DNA of 64,000 nucleotides from Tretioscincus oriximinensis (taxonomy: Eukaryota > Chordata > Lepidosauria > Squamata > Gymnophthalmidae): contig JAJVDF010000377.1 in the NCBI GenBank assembly GCA_022410635.1, positions 193,111 to 257,110 of the forward strand. The letters run 5' to 3'. This document shows positions 11,186-23,100 of this stretch, piece by piece. The stretch's first letter is position 1. Every line of letters starts with the position of its first letter. The notes beneath the pieces are model-generated. The model was not told where the DNA came from. It saw only the letters and a program-made list of their open reading frames with translations, and made no database searches. A program made the translations under genes and the position numbers.

Positions 11186-12970
11186 ATTTTGTAAGTCTAA
11201 GTAAAACTCTATACTATACACAATAAAGATATCTATCAGATAAATGGGTGAATGGCTGCAATTTTTGCTCAGAATTCTATGCCACATCAATGGATCTCAG
11301 AGAATTTCAACTGCAATTTTTTCCAAGAACAAAACCCTTATGAACATTGTTCTATAAAAAGTAGACATTCTTGGGGAGTTTTAACTTTCCACATTAGCAA
11401 TTTTACATATATACTTTTGTCCTTTCTGCACTGGATCTTATTCCAGTTTATATCTCAGACTAAGAACCTGGCATCCACATACTATTACAGACTATGGCAG
11501 TACTGATACTGCCATAATCTATTTTAGCATAGTCATGGCAAGACCCTATTCTGAGATAATTCAAAAAAGACCCAGTGCAGAAAAGGCCTTAGTTTCATTC
11601 ACTTTACAACTTAATTTATGGTGAAGTAAAGAAGAGATCTCTTCATAAATGTGTCCATCAGAGTTGAAGTTGAAGATCCTGGAGTTTCCTTTCTACTCTG
11701 TGATTCAATGAAATGTGATTTTTCACCATGAGATCTCACCAGTTGAGAAGCAGATAATAAGTACATATTATTCATGTAACAGTATTATCAATTTTACGTA
11801 TAATGACATCTCTCTATATCTTATACTTACAAAAATTTTACAATCATGTTCTTCCCAAAACTATCCTACTGTAAGACTTTACAAATTGTTATTTGAATTT
11901 CTTTCAAATCCTGAATTCTATGTATGAAGAGAAATGTAGATTAACATGCTGATATTCAAATTGTTTTGCTTTCTTAAGATAACTTGTGCTCAAAGACACT
12001 AACACGTTGCTCGTGACTCAAGCAATGTGTGAGAAAAATGTATTACAATGACACAACACAACAGAACATCCTTGTATAACATAATTGTAACATTTTCATG
12101 TATTTAAACATAATGGACTCCAAATGCATAGCTTCTATCTATGTATTTGTTGAAATTTCTAATTGTGTAAGAACAAACAGACAAAATTATTTACTTGCAA
12201 AGTTACAGCCTTATATACAATTCCCTGGTATTAAATTTCTCGGAACTAATTACTGTTTGGGTAGACATCAATAAGATAGCAGCTCACCTCCTCCAATATA
12301 TTACCACATTTTTTAAATTTCAAGTTTCTAAGATAAATATTGTCTGCACTGATAGAATTGTTCAGTATGACAAATTAAGGATGTATAATTGGTTTCTATA
12401 ATTGGTTCAAAGAGTGGCCTACTTAATGCAGGGATTGTGAATTATTTTTTCAAAATAGAAAGAGAGGGAAAGACCTTCCTGATCTCTTTTCCCTTTAACT
12501 GGTTTAATTTAATGCAGACAAGTAATACAGTTAGGTCAAAATTCACACTTGGACTGGGGAATAGTCCAAACGATAAGCGGGAGCAGAGCACTCACATTAC
12601 TAAGTGCTCGACTATTTCCCAATCTTCCCAAAAGCAATCTTAAACTTACCTTGCATGGACTGCTTTTAAGTACCTCACATCATTCCTGTATTATGGAAAC
12701 ATTCCTGCAGAAAGTGTAAATGCTGTATTTTACACGTCACATGACATGTTTTCACCCAATCACAGTGAAGGTGGGAGAAAATACAGGGAGAGTCTAGAAT
12801 ACAGTCTTCATAATTCCTGCTCCTGGATTAGAATAAGGAATGCTTCTGCCTGTGGGAATACAAAAGGCAGAAAACACCACCCCCCACCAGCAGATGAGAA
12901 TGCTTTCTAGCAACCATTCCCTAAAGATAAGCACAAAAAGCCCTTGTACTACATTTGTAGGCAATCTTTA
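11186..12970. other. Gene-free stretch with unclassified repeat
   Basis: About 12530-12780 shares blocks (GGACTGCTTTTAAGTACCTC, ACATTCCTGCAGAAAGTGTA, TTTTACACGTCACATGACAT) with 36600-36740 and, for its first part, with about 660-712. It is an unclassified dispersed repeat. The rest is unremarkable. Confidence 0.5.
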
Positions 12971-13350
12971 AACTTTTGTCATAGAGTTGAAGGGGACTTT
13001 CAGGGTCACTGGATCCAATCCCCTGTTCAATGCAAAATTCACTAATCCACTCAAGTCAGATGGCTTCCCAGCCTTTGTTTCAAGACTTCCATCAAAGGTG
13101 AATTTACCATCTCCTTATACCGTTTCCTGATATCATATTCTCACTTGATTCTAGTCCTTCCTTGTGCAAGTGAGAACAAAGCTGATCCCTCTGTTCTGTG
13201 ACAATTCAGATATTTGCAAGCAGCTCTCATGTTTCCTTTCAGTTTTCCCTTTTACAGGCTAAACAATCCTAGATTTTCTAATCATTCCTCATAGGACATG
13301 GTTTGCAGACCACTCACCATCTTGATAGTTTACCCAGATTTATTAATCCA
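12971..13350 (-). repeat. CR1-like LINE 3' end
   Basis: Begins CATAGAGTTGAAGGGGACTT and continues GGATCCAATCCCCTG, the reverse complement of the typical CR1 3' end, then runs through AATTTACCATCTCCTTATAC and CATAGGACATGGTTTGCAGA. It overlaps or abuts the likely 3' UTR of BMAL2. Confidence 0.7.
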
Positions 13351-13972
13351 GATTTAGCATGGTAAATTCCATAAAGGGCCTAAGGGAATCCAGCTGATCC
13401 CCAGGTTTAAGGGAAGAGGTCAAACCTTTACTACAGCTCAATTTTCAGTCCAAAATGACATGATTGTTAGTAAAGAAATCCATTCTTTTCCCCTTGATGC
13501 CATTATCATAATCAACCATTAAAATAAAATACTTTCCAGATTAGAGTTTTTAAGAATAAAACAGAGTAGCTAAAAACAATTAAGGGATATTTCCTGATTC
13601 AGTGCTAATAAATTACTCTTATAAAAACAACACAAACAAATAAATAGACTGGAATATTTTGGAACAAAATCCCTATGCCCATTTTACAGTAATGCTTCCC
13701 TAAGATATTATTTTGGGGTGTGTGTGTGAATATATTAACATGTTTTAAATGTTCTAGTCAACATGTAAAACAGTAATAAAATTGAGGTTCTTGTTCTTTA
13801 AAAAAATAACATCTCTTTACCATGTGCACAGTCAATATTATTCATCAATAAGGCGAAAGATTTTTAAAAATTAAGATATTGTAAATGTATTAAAACCTTT
13901 AAAAGGTGCTGCCCGTACAGTACTTGAGAATTATTCTTTTTGTGCAAAGTCTATATCCTTAGTTATTTAAAA
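13351..13972 (-). other. BMAL2: Probable BMAL2 3' UTR region
   Basis: Directly downstream of the BMAL2 stop on the minus strand. The first minus-strand AATAAA I see is at 13339-13344, about 630 nt past the stop and inside a LINE remnant, so the true 3' end cannot be fixed from sequence alone. Confidence 0.4.
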
Positions 13973-14106
13973 CTATAAAGTCCATTGCATATCACTAAGC
14001 TCTGCTGGATCAGCGAGGCCTCCTTCTGCTTCCAAGTAGTTCATAAGAGCAGCCATAGCAGTGTCATTTTCACACACAGAATCAAAGTCCAGTTGAGAAG
14101 TGTCAC
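13973..14106 (-). CDS. BMAL2: BMAL2 terminal coding exon 16
   Basis: Encodes [20 protein letters not shown] then [20 protein letters not shown] and QWTL-stop, the C-terminal transactivation helix that binds co-activators and CRY in BMAL proteins. Acceptor CTTCTTAG; stop TAG at 13975-13973. Confidence 0.94.
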
Positions 14107-17100
14107 CTAAGAAGTAAATCAAGAAATGAGTACTTTTAGTCTTACTGTTTTGAGATAAATCTGTAACATCCATTTTCACAGCCAACACAGGAAACAGGTC
14201 AACCTCTTTTCACTTCTGGCAGCAAGTCGGAAGGGAAGAAGGCTTGTTTGAACCAAGTTTGAAAATTGTTCACACAATGGGTCTCAGATCTTTGGACCAG
14301 AAAACCCAGAGAGTTCAGGCTGCTCACTGTGTTTGGATATAGGGAAATCTTCTAATCCAATCAGGTCAGGGAGCGGTTTGAGTTTGTTTGGACAGGAAAT
14401 TAGAAGAATAGTGTGTTCCCACAACAGTACATGTTGTTCCAGTCATCAAATACCACATGTCGACTGTAGTTTTGTGCCTTATTGCAGATATGCTATTAAT
14501 GTGATCATGAAAGGAGGCATGCTGTTTGAAAATGCTGGTAGTGTTCTGATACGTGAATACACCTGTCCATTGCTTGCCTAATGTGGCCTCAAATACAAAA
14601 ACTAAATAGTACATTGAAATAAGATTGCAAACAAAAACACAATATGCTTTGGCACACAGAAATGTAAGCAAAACTGGCTCCACCTTTTTCCCTTTTTTGA
14701 AGAAAGTCATGACATTTGCCCTTCTCCAAATTACTGGAACATCTCATGTTCTCCACAAGTTTTCAAAGATCACTACAAGTGGTTCAGCTTTCTCAGTATC
14801 ACTTTTTACTTTTGACATACCCCCCAAACCCTTTATTATTGCATAAGGTGCTTATGGCCCTTACTATGGAACCGAGCCTATCAAAACTATTCCGCCTTCC
14901 ATTTTATCTTACAAGATGGCTTTTCTCTGAAGGCGGAATCGGGAAGAGATGTCTATGATGGGTTATTCCGCGTCCCCTGCAGGAAGCGACAGATGGTACC
15001 TCCCTAAGACAGAAAGCCCCACCCCTGGGTATACAACCCAGTCCTTTCTGTCGCTTCATGCAGGATAGACACTTCTCGTTTTTCTCTCACAGAACATTCA
15101 ACTTTATTGTGACTTTTGTTTAGTATATGGACAAACCGGATTGTCATTTGAGGCAGTGAGTGGCGGGACAATTCGATCTACCCGATCGGCTACCCGCGAT
15201 CGGGAGATCTCAGAAGACCGGGGGCCCTGGTGTTTTCTATCTACCCCCCCCCCCCGTCCCCAGAGCAGCTTGAGGCATTCCAAAGGCTTACTCGGACACT
15301 CGTGGACCACTGCCAAAGGGCCATTTCAAGCGATCCTTCGTCTGTGCCTCCACCGATCCCGCCCGGCCAGTCTGTGTCCACTTCGGCTGGACAGACAGTG
15401 CCTATTTTCATTGAGCTATGGCGTCAAGAGCATCCAGATTAGATTCGTCTGCCTCCGCCACGCCGTCCCAAGAGCGCCATAGCGAGCAGCATCAAGGCCC
15501 AGAACCCAGGCAAATTTCCCCTGGTGAGGGCACCTCGCGCGCCTCATCGCCAGTGCTGCAAAAATCTTTGCCTGCAAAACAGGCACGAAAAGCTGCCCAG
15601 GCCGGCTCCACCCACAAGGTGACGGGGGAGCGGATCCCTCTGAGGGCTCAGGCCCTGCCCCTCTGACTTCACAACGTCATCAGTCTGTGCTGGTTCCTTC
15701 TAGTCTGCCCTTCCTCTTCAGCCCATCCGGAATGGCGGCGTCCAGGTTTCAAGTGGGGATTTCGGGCACCGGCTGCAATATGGAGGGGGCGGCGGGTTTA
15801 CCGGGCAGTCAACATCCATCATGTGACCCGCCGATGGATCGGGCTGCCCCATCGGAAGCTGCCGATCTGGTGGCTGAGCTCCAGCAAGCCGTGGCAGGCA
15901 TGATGGCTTTATTTAAATCACAAGCGGCTTTTATGCAGCCCCAGCCACTAATTCCTGGGACTCTTCCAGAGTTCCAGAATATTTTCAGTGCTCCTTCAGC
16001 TGATGATTCTGCGTCGGAGAGAGGCCGGGTGACTCACCGCCGCAAGCGCCACCTTGTCTCCGATAGAAATTCCAGCCCGTCCCCTAGGAGGGGCAAGGGT
16101 GATAAGTAGCACCAGAAGACTTTGCATAAGAAGGGCGTTCACCTGACCATCCCCTCTACTACAGGGGACCAAGGGGAAAACTCTGGCCCTAAAAAACAAC
16201 ATAAGAAGAAGAAGATCTCCTCTTTGACTGCAATGCCTGTCACGCAGTCTGTGGTCGTTTCTAAGTCTAGGCAGGACAAGTCATCCTCCAAGCACAACCC
16301 AAATGTTACTCCGTCGTCTCCAGATAAACAGCATGTGACCTCCCCGCACGCATCTCCAAGGGGATCTTCGGGGAGAGAATCCATCAGTGACGAGGAGATC
16401 ATTTTATACTCTGATACTGAGGATTTGGAGACTCAAGCGGAGTTACTCAAGGAGCAGCTCCAAGGTGTCTTCACGGACGAGGAGGCAGATGACCCTGAGC
16501 TACCCTCAGAGGAGAAACGCCCTCAAGCCACGATTGTGCGTCTCTTCTCCACTGACCATTATCCTAAGGTTCTTGCTAAGACGATGGCTTCTCTAAGTTT
16601 GAAACTGGTGGAACCTTCTTCAAAAAGACCCGGCGTCTGAAGACGCGGATCCTCTCTTGGCCACTACTTCAAGTCAGCCATCTGTTCCTTTCCCCCCCTC
16701 TTTTCTACAGGCTATCTCCAAAGATTGGCAGAGGCCCACTCAACCAAGCAGAGCGCCTTTGGTCCCTCGCAAGTTATTCACAGGAGACATGGGCACTCCA
16801 GACTTGTGGAAAATTCCATTGGTGGATGCCCCTGTGTGTGCCCTGATTTCACAGGCAGTGGCACCCAAACCAGGACATACTCCCCTTAAAGGTCGAGGTC
16901 TTACTAAAAAAGGAGTTCGAACTAACCTCTTCTTCGGCGAGATGCCTGGCTCGAGCGGCCTTCAAATGGGCTGACGCCCTACTTACCTCGGGCATTATTC
17001 CTCAACAAGCGGTCCATCCCCTTCAGTATATTCAACGGGTCCTCGCTTTGTTGGCGGATGCTGCGCTGGACACTATGTTATTGAATACCAGGGCCATGGC

Positions 17101-20100
17101 CCTCAATACGGCTGCAAGAAGGGCCCTCTGGCTTAAATTTTGGAATGTTGATGTTACGTCCAAGTCTAATCTCACTGCTGCTCCCTTCGTGGGAGGCATT
17201 TTGTTTGGGGAGGAGGCTCTCAAAGACGTTTTAGTGGAGTACAGGGGTAAGAAGAAAGTAATGCCGACTAAGTCTTCTGTCCCCTCCACTCCCAACTCCT
17301 CCAGAGATAGGCGTTTTTCTCCTTTTCGTAGGAACTACAACTACTCCCGGCCTTACTTCCCACCTAATCGGAACCCGAGGCCCTTCAACACACATTCCAG
17401 AGGGGGCTGGAATAGGTCAAGACCACAACCCTCGCAATCGCAAGGGGGAAACAATTTGAACCAGCCATATCGTCCTCCCAAACGCTCTTGACTGGTGGCT
17501 GACTCTGTCCAAGTGGGGGGCCGTTTGGTTTTGTTTGCTCACGCTTGGGCGGAGTCACAGGTGGATGAGTGGGTTCTGGACATTGTTTCCCGGGGTATCG
17601 CCTGGAACTGTTCTCCAGACCGCCTCCGAGATTTATGCAGTCCTTAAGTTCTACATGCCCTTCCCGCAAGAGGGAAGTGATAAAAGCTCTGAACCACCTC
17701 CGGGACATTGGGGCCATTGAGCCAGTCCCGCAGTCCGAGAGAGGGAGGGGGGTCTTCTCCTTTTTCTTTTTGGTCAAGAAACGTTCAGGGAGATGGAGGT
17801 CTGTGTTAAGTTTGAAGTTCATTGATAAATTTGTTGTTCAGAAACGTTTCAAAATAGAGACGGTGCAATCAATTCGATTATCCATCCAACCACAGCACTA
17901 CCTTGTTTCTTTGGATTTGGCGGACGCTTACATGCACATCCCCATACATCCTGATTCCAGACGTTTGTTAAGGTTTGCACTGGGATCTACCCAGTGGCAG
18001 TTTAAAGTATTGCATTTTGGCCTCAGTAGCGCCCACAGGGTCTTCAGCAAGAAGTTAGACCAGCTTGTGGCCCTTATGAGGCTTAGGGGCCTCAACATTT
18101 ACGCGTATTTGGATGACCTTCTGCTGGCCGACAACTCCTCTCAAGCCGTCTCTAATGCAGCACAGCAGGCTATCGATATTCTGCAATCACATGGCTTTGT
18201 GATTAATTGGGAAAAAAGTTCCCTCACACCCTCTCAAACCCTGGATCATCTGGGAGTCACCATTAATACAGTTTCCGGCATGGTCACTCCGGACCACTCT
18301 AGGTTTGAGGATATGATTTTGAGAGCAGGTTCTTGTTTACATGTCTCTCGTATCCCTCTGTCCACATTAGCCACTGTTCTGGGAGAAATGGTTTCCATGT
18401 ATGACGTAGTTCCGTGGCCTCGTTTTCATTCCAGGGTCCTGCAATGGTTTCTTTTACCCTATGCCAGACTCATTTCCACCAGGTCCAGGAGAATCTTGCG
18501 AATTTCCCCCAATGTTAGGACTTCATTGTGCTGGTGGACCCGTTCATGGAATCTACTGAAAGGGTCTCCTCTGCCCCCCCCCCGAGAGGATTGTTGTTAC
18601 AACAGACGCTAGCCTGGAAGGCTGGGGAGGGCACTGCCTGGGTAGGACAGCCCAGGGTACTTGGTCTCCAGAAGAGGCTTCCCATTCGATTAATTGGTTG
18701 GAGTTAAAGGCTATTTTCCTTTCTCTCAGGGCTTTCCTTTCATTGCTGAGAGGTTCTCATGTCCTAGTTAGAACCGATAATTCTATGGCGAAAGCCTATA
18801 TCTCTAGACAGGGGGGTTCCAGATCCAGGTCCCTCATGTCTCTAGCTACTGACCTGTTTTCCTGGGCAGAGACTAATCTACTATCAATATCTGCTCTACA
18901 CATACAGGGTGTGTTCAACGTGGCAGCAGACGCATTCAGCCGAAGGGCCCTCCCTGCGACAGAGTGGGCACTCAACCAGGAAGTGTTCGACTCGCTAACA
19001 GACCGCTGGGGGATCCCTGTCATGGATCTGTTTGCATCCCATCTGAACCATCCGACCATAGGATACCTTGCAGTGGATGGTCCTATTCACTTACCAACCA
19101 GAGAAGACTTGCTTGTCCAGGAGGGCGTGTTTCATCCAGATCCCAGTTGGCTTTGTCTGAGTGCGTGGCTGCTCAGAGGAGCGGTACGCAATCTTAGTCT
19201 ATCCCACAGATGTTATTGATACTTTAGTTAAAGACAAAAGGAACTCTACCCTCCGTCTTTATAGTTCTACTTGGAAGACCTTTTGCTCTTGGGCTGTACA
19301 GAACAATATTGACCCTTTTATTCCCTCCATGCAGGATGTTCTAACCTTTCTTCAGCGGGGCGTGGCCATGGGTCTCGCGTACAATACCCTGAAGAGACAT
19401 GTAGCGGCCTTGGCTGCGGTTCTAGATATAGAGGCAGATACTCCCTTGACTTCAATTTTTGATATAAAGTAATTTTTGAGGAGTGCTAAGTTGTCTTCAG
19501 GATCAGTCAGGCACAGGGTTCCTTTCTGGAGGTTTCACACGGTTCTAAAGGCCCTGACTGGTCCACCTTTTGAACCCTTAGAGGAGACGTCTTTACTCCA
19601 TCTCACTTATAAAACTGCCTTTCTAATCGCTATCGTTAGTGCGAGGAGGATGTCCGAACTGGCCGCCCTTTCCTTACACCCCCAATGTTACAGTGTCAAC
19701 CCGGATTCAGTCATTCTTCGCACATCTCCCGACTTCATTCCCAAGGTCAATTCTTATTATCACAGGAATAGAGAAATTCACATTCCGTCCTTTTGTCCTC
19801 GTCCTAAAACACCGTTAGAACGCTATTAGCATACTCTAGATGTGAGAAGGGCTCTTCTTACCTATGTCAAGCGCACAGCTGCTTTTCGGCACACTGAGTC
19901 GCTTTTTGTTCTATTCCACCCTATTAAGAAGGGTCAGAAGGCATCGTCACGGACTATTGCTTATTGGGTCACAGTGTATTAAATGCTGTTACAGGACTCT
20001 GGGTCGTACTCCTCCTGGGGGAATTTCGGCCCATTCTACCCGTTCTGCAGCTACCTCCTGGGCTTTCTTTAATAAAGCATCGTTAGAGGACATTTGTTTG

Positions 20101-23100
20101 GCGGCTACGTGGTCAAGTCCCTCCACGTTTGTACATCATTACAAATTGGATATGTTTAGGTCGGGGAGGGCATCTATGGGAAGGGTGGTCCTTCAACATA
20201 TTTTGGTGGAGGATTCTCCCTAGTCCTGCCCTACGTATGTTTGCTTTGGTACTTCCCATCGTAGACATCTCTTCCCGATTCCGCCTTCAGAGAAAAGAAC
20301 ACCGGGACTTACCGTGAGGTGGTGTTCTTGAAGGCGGAGAGGGAAGAGATGTCGCCCTCCCGTTTACTAGGGAGAAGTTAAAAAAAAAAAAAGAAGAATA
20401 TATAAGTTGTTTCGTATTATACGTTTATTGTTGATAAGGCTATGTTAATAAAGAGAGTTCCTATTAGAACTTTAATTCAGTTTTTCTTATTTCTCAATGT
20501 GTACCTCCAATGTTACGCTCCAAAAGGACTGGGTTGTATACCCAGGGGTGGGGCTTTCTGTCTTAGGGAGGTACCATCTGTCGCTTCCTGCAGAGGACGC
20601 GGAATAACCCACCGTAGACATCTCTTCCCTCTCCGCCTTCAAGAACACCACCTCACGATAAGTCCCGGTGTTCTTTTCTGGTCGCTATTTTTTCAGATAG
20701 ATGAGTCTCGGACATTAGTGCTTTCTGGACCGATTTGAACTGTTTACAAATCACTCCGGAACCCATTATTCTTAAAACTAATCTGGTATTTAAACCCAAG
20801 GTTAATTCGAAGTTTCACAGGGGCAGAGCCATCCACCTACCATCTTTCTGNCCAAAGCCTAAGCATGAGCTAGAGCATTTATGGCATAATCTCAATGTAC
20901 GCAGGGCTCTTCAAGTGTATCTTAAGAGATCTAACTATTTCTGGCTATCTTCATTTCTGTTAGTGCTTTTTCATCCTAGAAAACCAGGACACAAGGTTTC
21001 TCCCAGGACAACTGCCTTTTGGATTTGTCCCTGTATCAGAATGGCATATGAGGAGTTGGGCCGAGAAGTTACAGGCAGTATCATGGCCCACAGCCCTAGA
21101 TGGGTGTCTGCCTCAACAATATTCTTTTCTCAAGCCTCGATAGAGAAAATATGTTTGGCAGCTACATGATCAACTCCATCATCATTTGCTAAACACTATC
21201 TTTGGGATAAATACCTTTTGAGCAGAGCAGCTCAAGGCAGAAGAATGCTTCAGAGAGCGTCGATTCCGGATGCTCCCTAAGCCCTCATGCAGTGAGTAGC
21301 AAGCTTGAGTACATTCCAAAATGAACACTGCATGAGGATCCTCAGTAATCACTTACCATGAAGGAGTATTTTTCCTCTAAGGTTGATGCGTTTCCCATTA
21401 TGGTTGAAGTTTTTTCAAGAAGTTTATTCCGTTGGTTCTCCCCCTCTCTTGAATACTAAAAGCAAGGGGGCTAGTTTATATTGGGCATTATATCGCCATC
21501 TGGTGGCTGTCATTGGACCTGCCTATGGATCCTAACCCAAAATGAACACTGCAACTTCAGACCCTCCAGAAAGTCTCCTTCACAGTAAGTGACCAATACG
21601 TCTTTCCTAACATATAATGTAACACCTCCTTCCCTTCTGTCAGATTTGTTTCTTACAAATAAGTTGTAACCTCTAAGTTTTGTATTTCAATTATATGTAT
21701 CATCCCACCAAGTTTCAGTGACATCATATTTATTTTCCTGTCTTAGGATCTCCAGTTCTCCTTGTTTATTTCCCATGCTATGTGCATTAATATAGAAGCA
21801 TTTTAGTTTGTGACTTAGCTTAACTTCTATGGTTTCCTTTCAAACTTTTTTTTTATTTTCCCTTTTTATTTGGATACAAAGATTATCATCTGCATTCATT
21901 GGCTGTACATTTTTGCCTGTCTTTTTACTTCCCTTCCCCTTTCGGTTTAGTTTAAAGCCCTGTCGATGAGTAATGCCAAATGCCTTCCAAAAATATCATT
22001 TCCTGTTCTTGCAAGGAGTCCATCATATAGGTAGTTCACTCCATGGTCAAGGAATCCAAATCCTTGTTGATAACACTATTTGACATAGCCAGATGTTCAC
22101 TTTTAAATTCTTGTTCTATCCAGGGAATCTATTTTTCCCTTACAATCTGAAGCAGCCCCAATTACACCACATCTTCCACTATTGATATATTTGATTCTTA
22201 TTTTTTCTCCTACAGAACAAAATAAATTTATAGTGAGGGTATTTTGTAGTACCTTAGATAAAAGCTGTGATAGAGAGCTATTGGTTTATGGTGCTCAGAA
22301 TCTGATACTTTCATGAAAAATCAACAGTTTATGAAGAAATAAATGTCCAAAAGGAAAGCTTACCAAGAAGAGGCTCACTGCTAGGGAATGAAATAGCACT
22401 CTGGTTTTGCCCTGAAGATTCCATATCTTGTATCCCTGAATGGCAAGGTTTATTTGGCACCTGAATGTACAAAGTGGTAAAAATTCCAACTTTAAATATT
22501 GCAGAAACATGTAATAATTTACTGTTAGAAAACATTGCAATTTCAAGACGTGTGCTACTTTGGTAGATAATAACCCCGGGGAAATCCCATTTAAAAAAAT
22601 ATGTATATAGGTGTAAAATAAGCCAAGGAAGCATATCCTTAAATGAGGTGTAAGTATGACATCTGTCTGGACAGCCTGGTAGATAATGAAAAACAAAATT
22701 TTATTCTCCTTGATAATTGCTATTTGAATGATATTTATGCCTTTTACTCTTTTGTACAGTCTTTTGGTGGAAAGGACACTATAAATGTATTATTATCAGT
22801 AGTAGTAGCAGTAGTAGTACAAGTAATAGTAGTAGTATTCCTAAGAAGCATTATTACACACATATTTATTTTTTATAAAATGGAGAAGCATTATTATAAA
22901 CATTTCATGTTCATTATATTTTGATCAAAGGATGTAGCAATACTGCTGTCGTTCTGTCTGAAATATGAACACAGATATCTGAAAAGAATCTATCTGCTTT
23001 TTAGATAATCCTAGACTGATAAGAACATAAGACGAGCCATACTGGATCGGGCCACAGCCCATCTAGTCCAGCATTCTGTGTCACACAGAGGCCCACCAGA

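Larger units (their letters stand above)
14920..20679 (+). mobile_element. DIRS-type tyrosine-recombinase retrotransposon, degenerate
   Basis: A 5.76-kb unit with inverted terminal repeats (about 14926-15047 and 20523-20679; about 105 nt align with three mismatches) and the order gag-like, RT, RNase H, tyrosine recombinase, then an internal complementary region at 20261-20353. This is the hallmark DIRS1 layout: no LTRs, no target duplication, integration by a recombinase from a circular intermediate. It lies in the last intron of BMAL2 on the opposite strand. The reading frames are broken (stops and frameshifts in gag, RT/RNase H and recombinase), so this copy looks immobile, but the repeats are well kept, suggesting moderate age. 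Confidence 0.92.

Noticed and set aside
15230..15442. Plus-strand frame before the DIRS gag region
   Set aside because: Starts at a poly-C run and has no gag motif; treated as DIRS leader or frameshifted N-terminus, not a separate gene.
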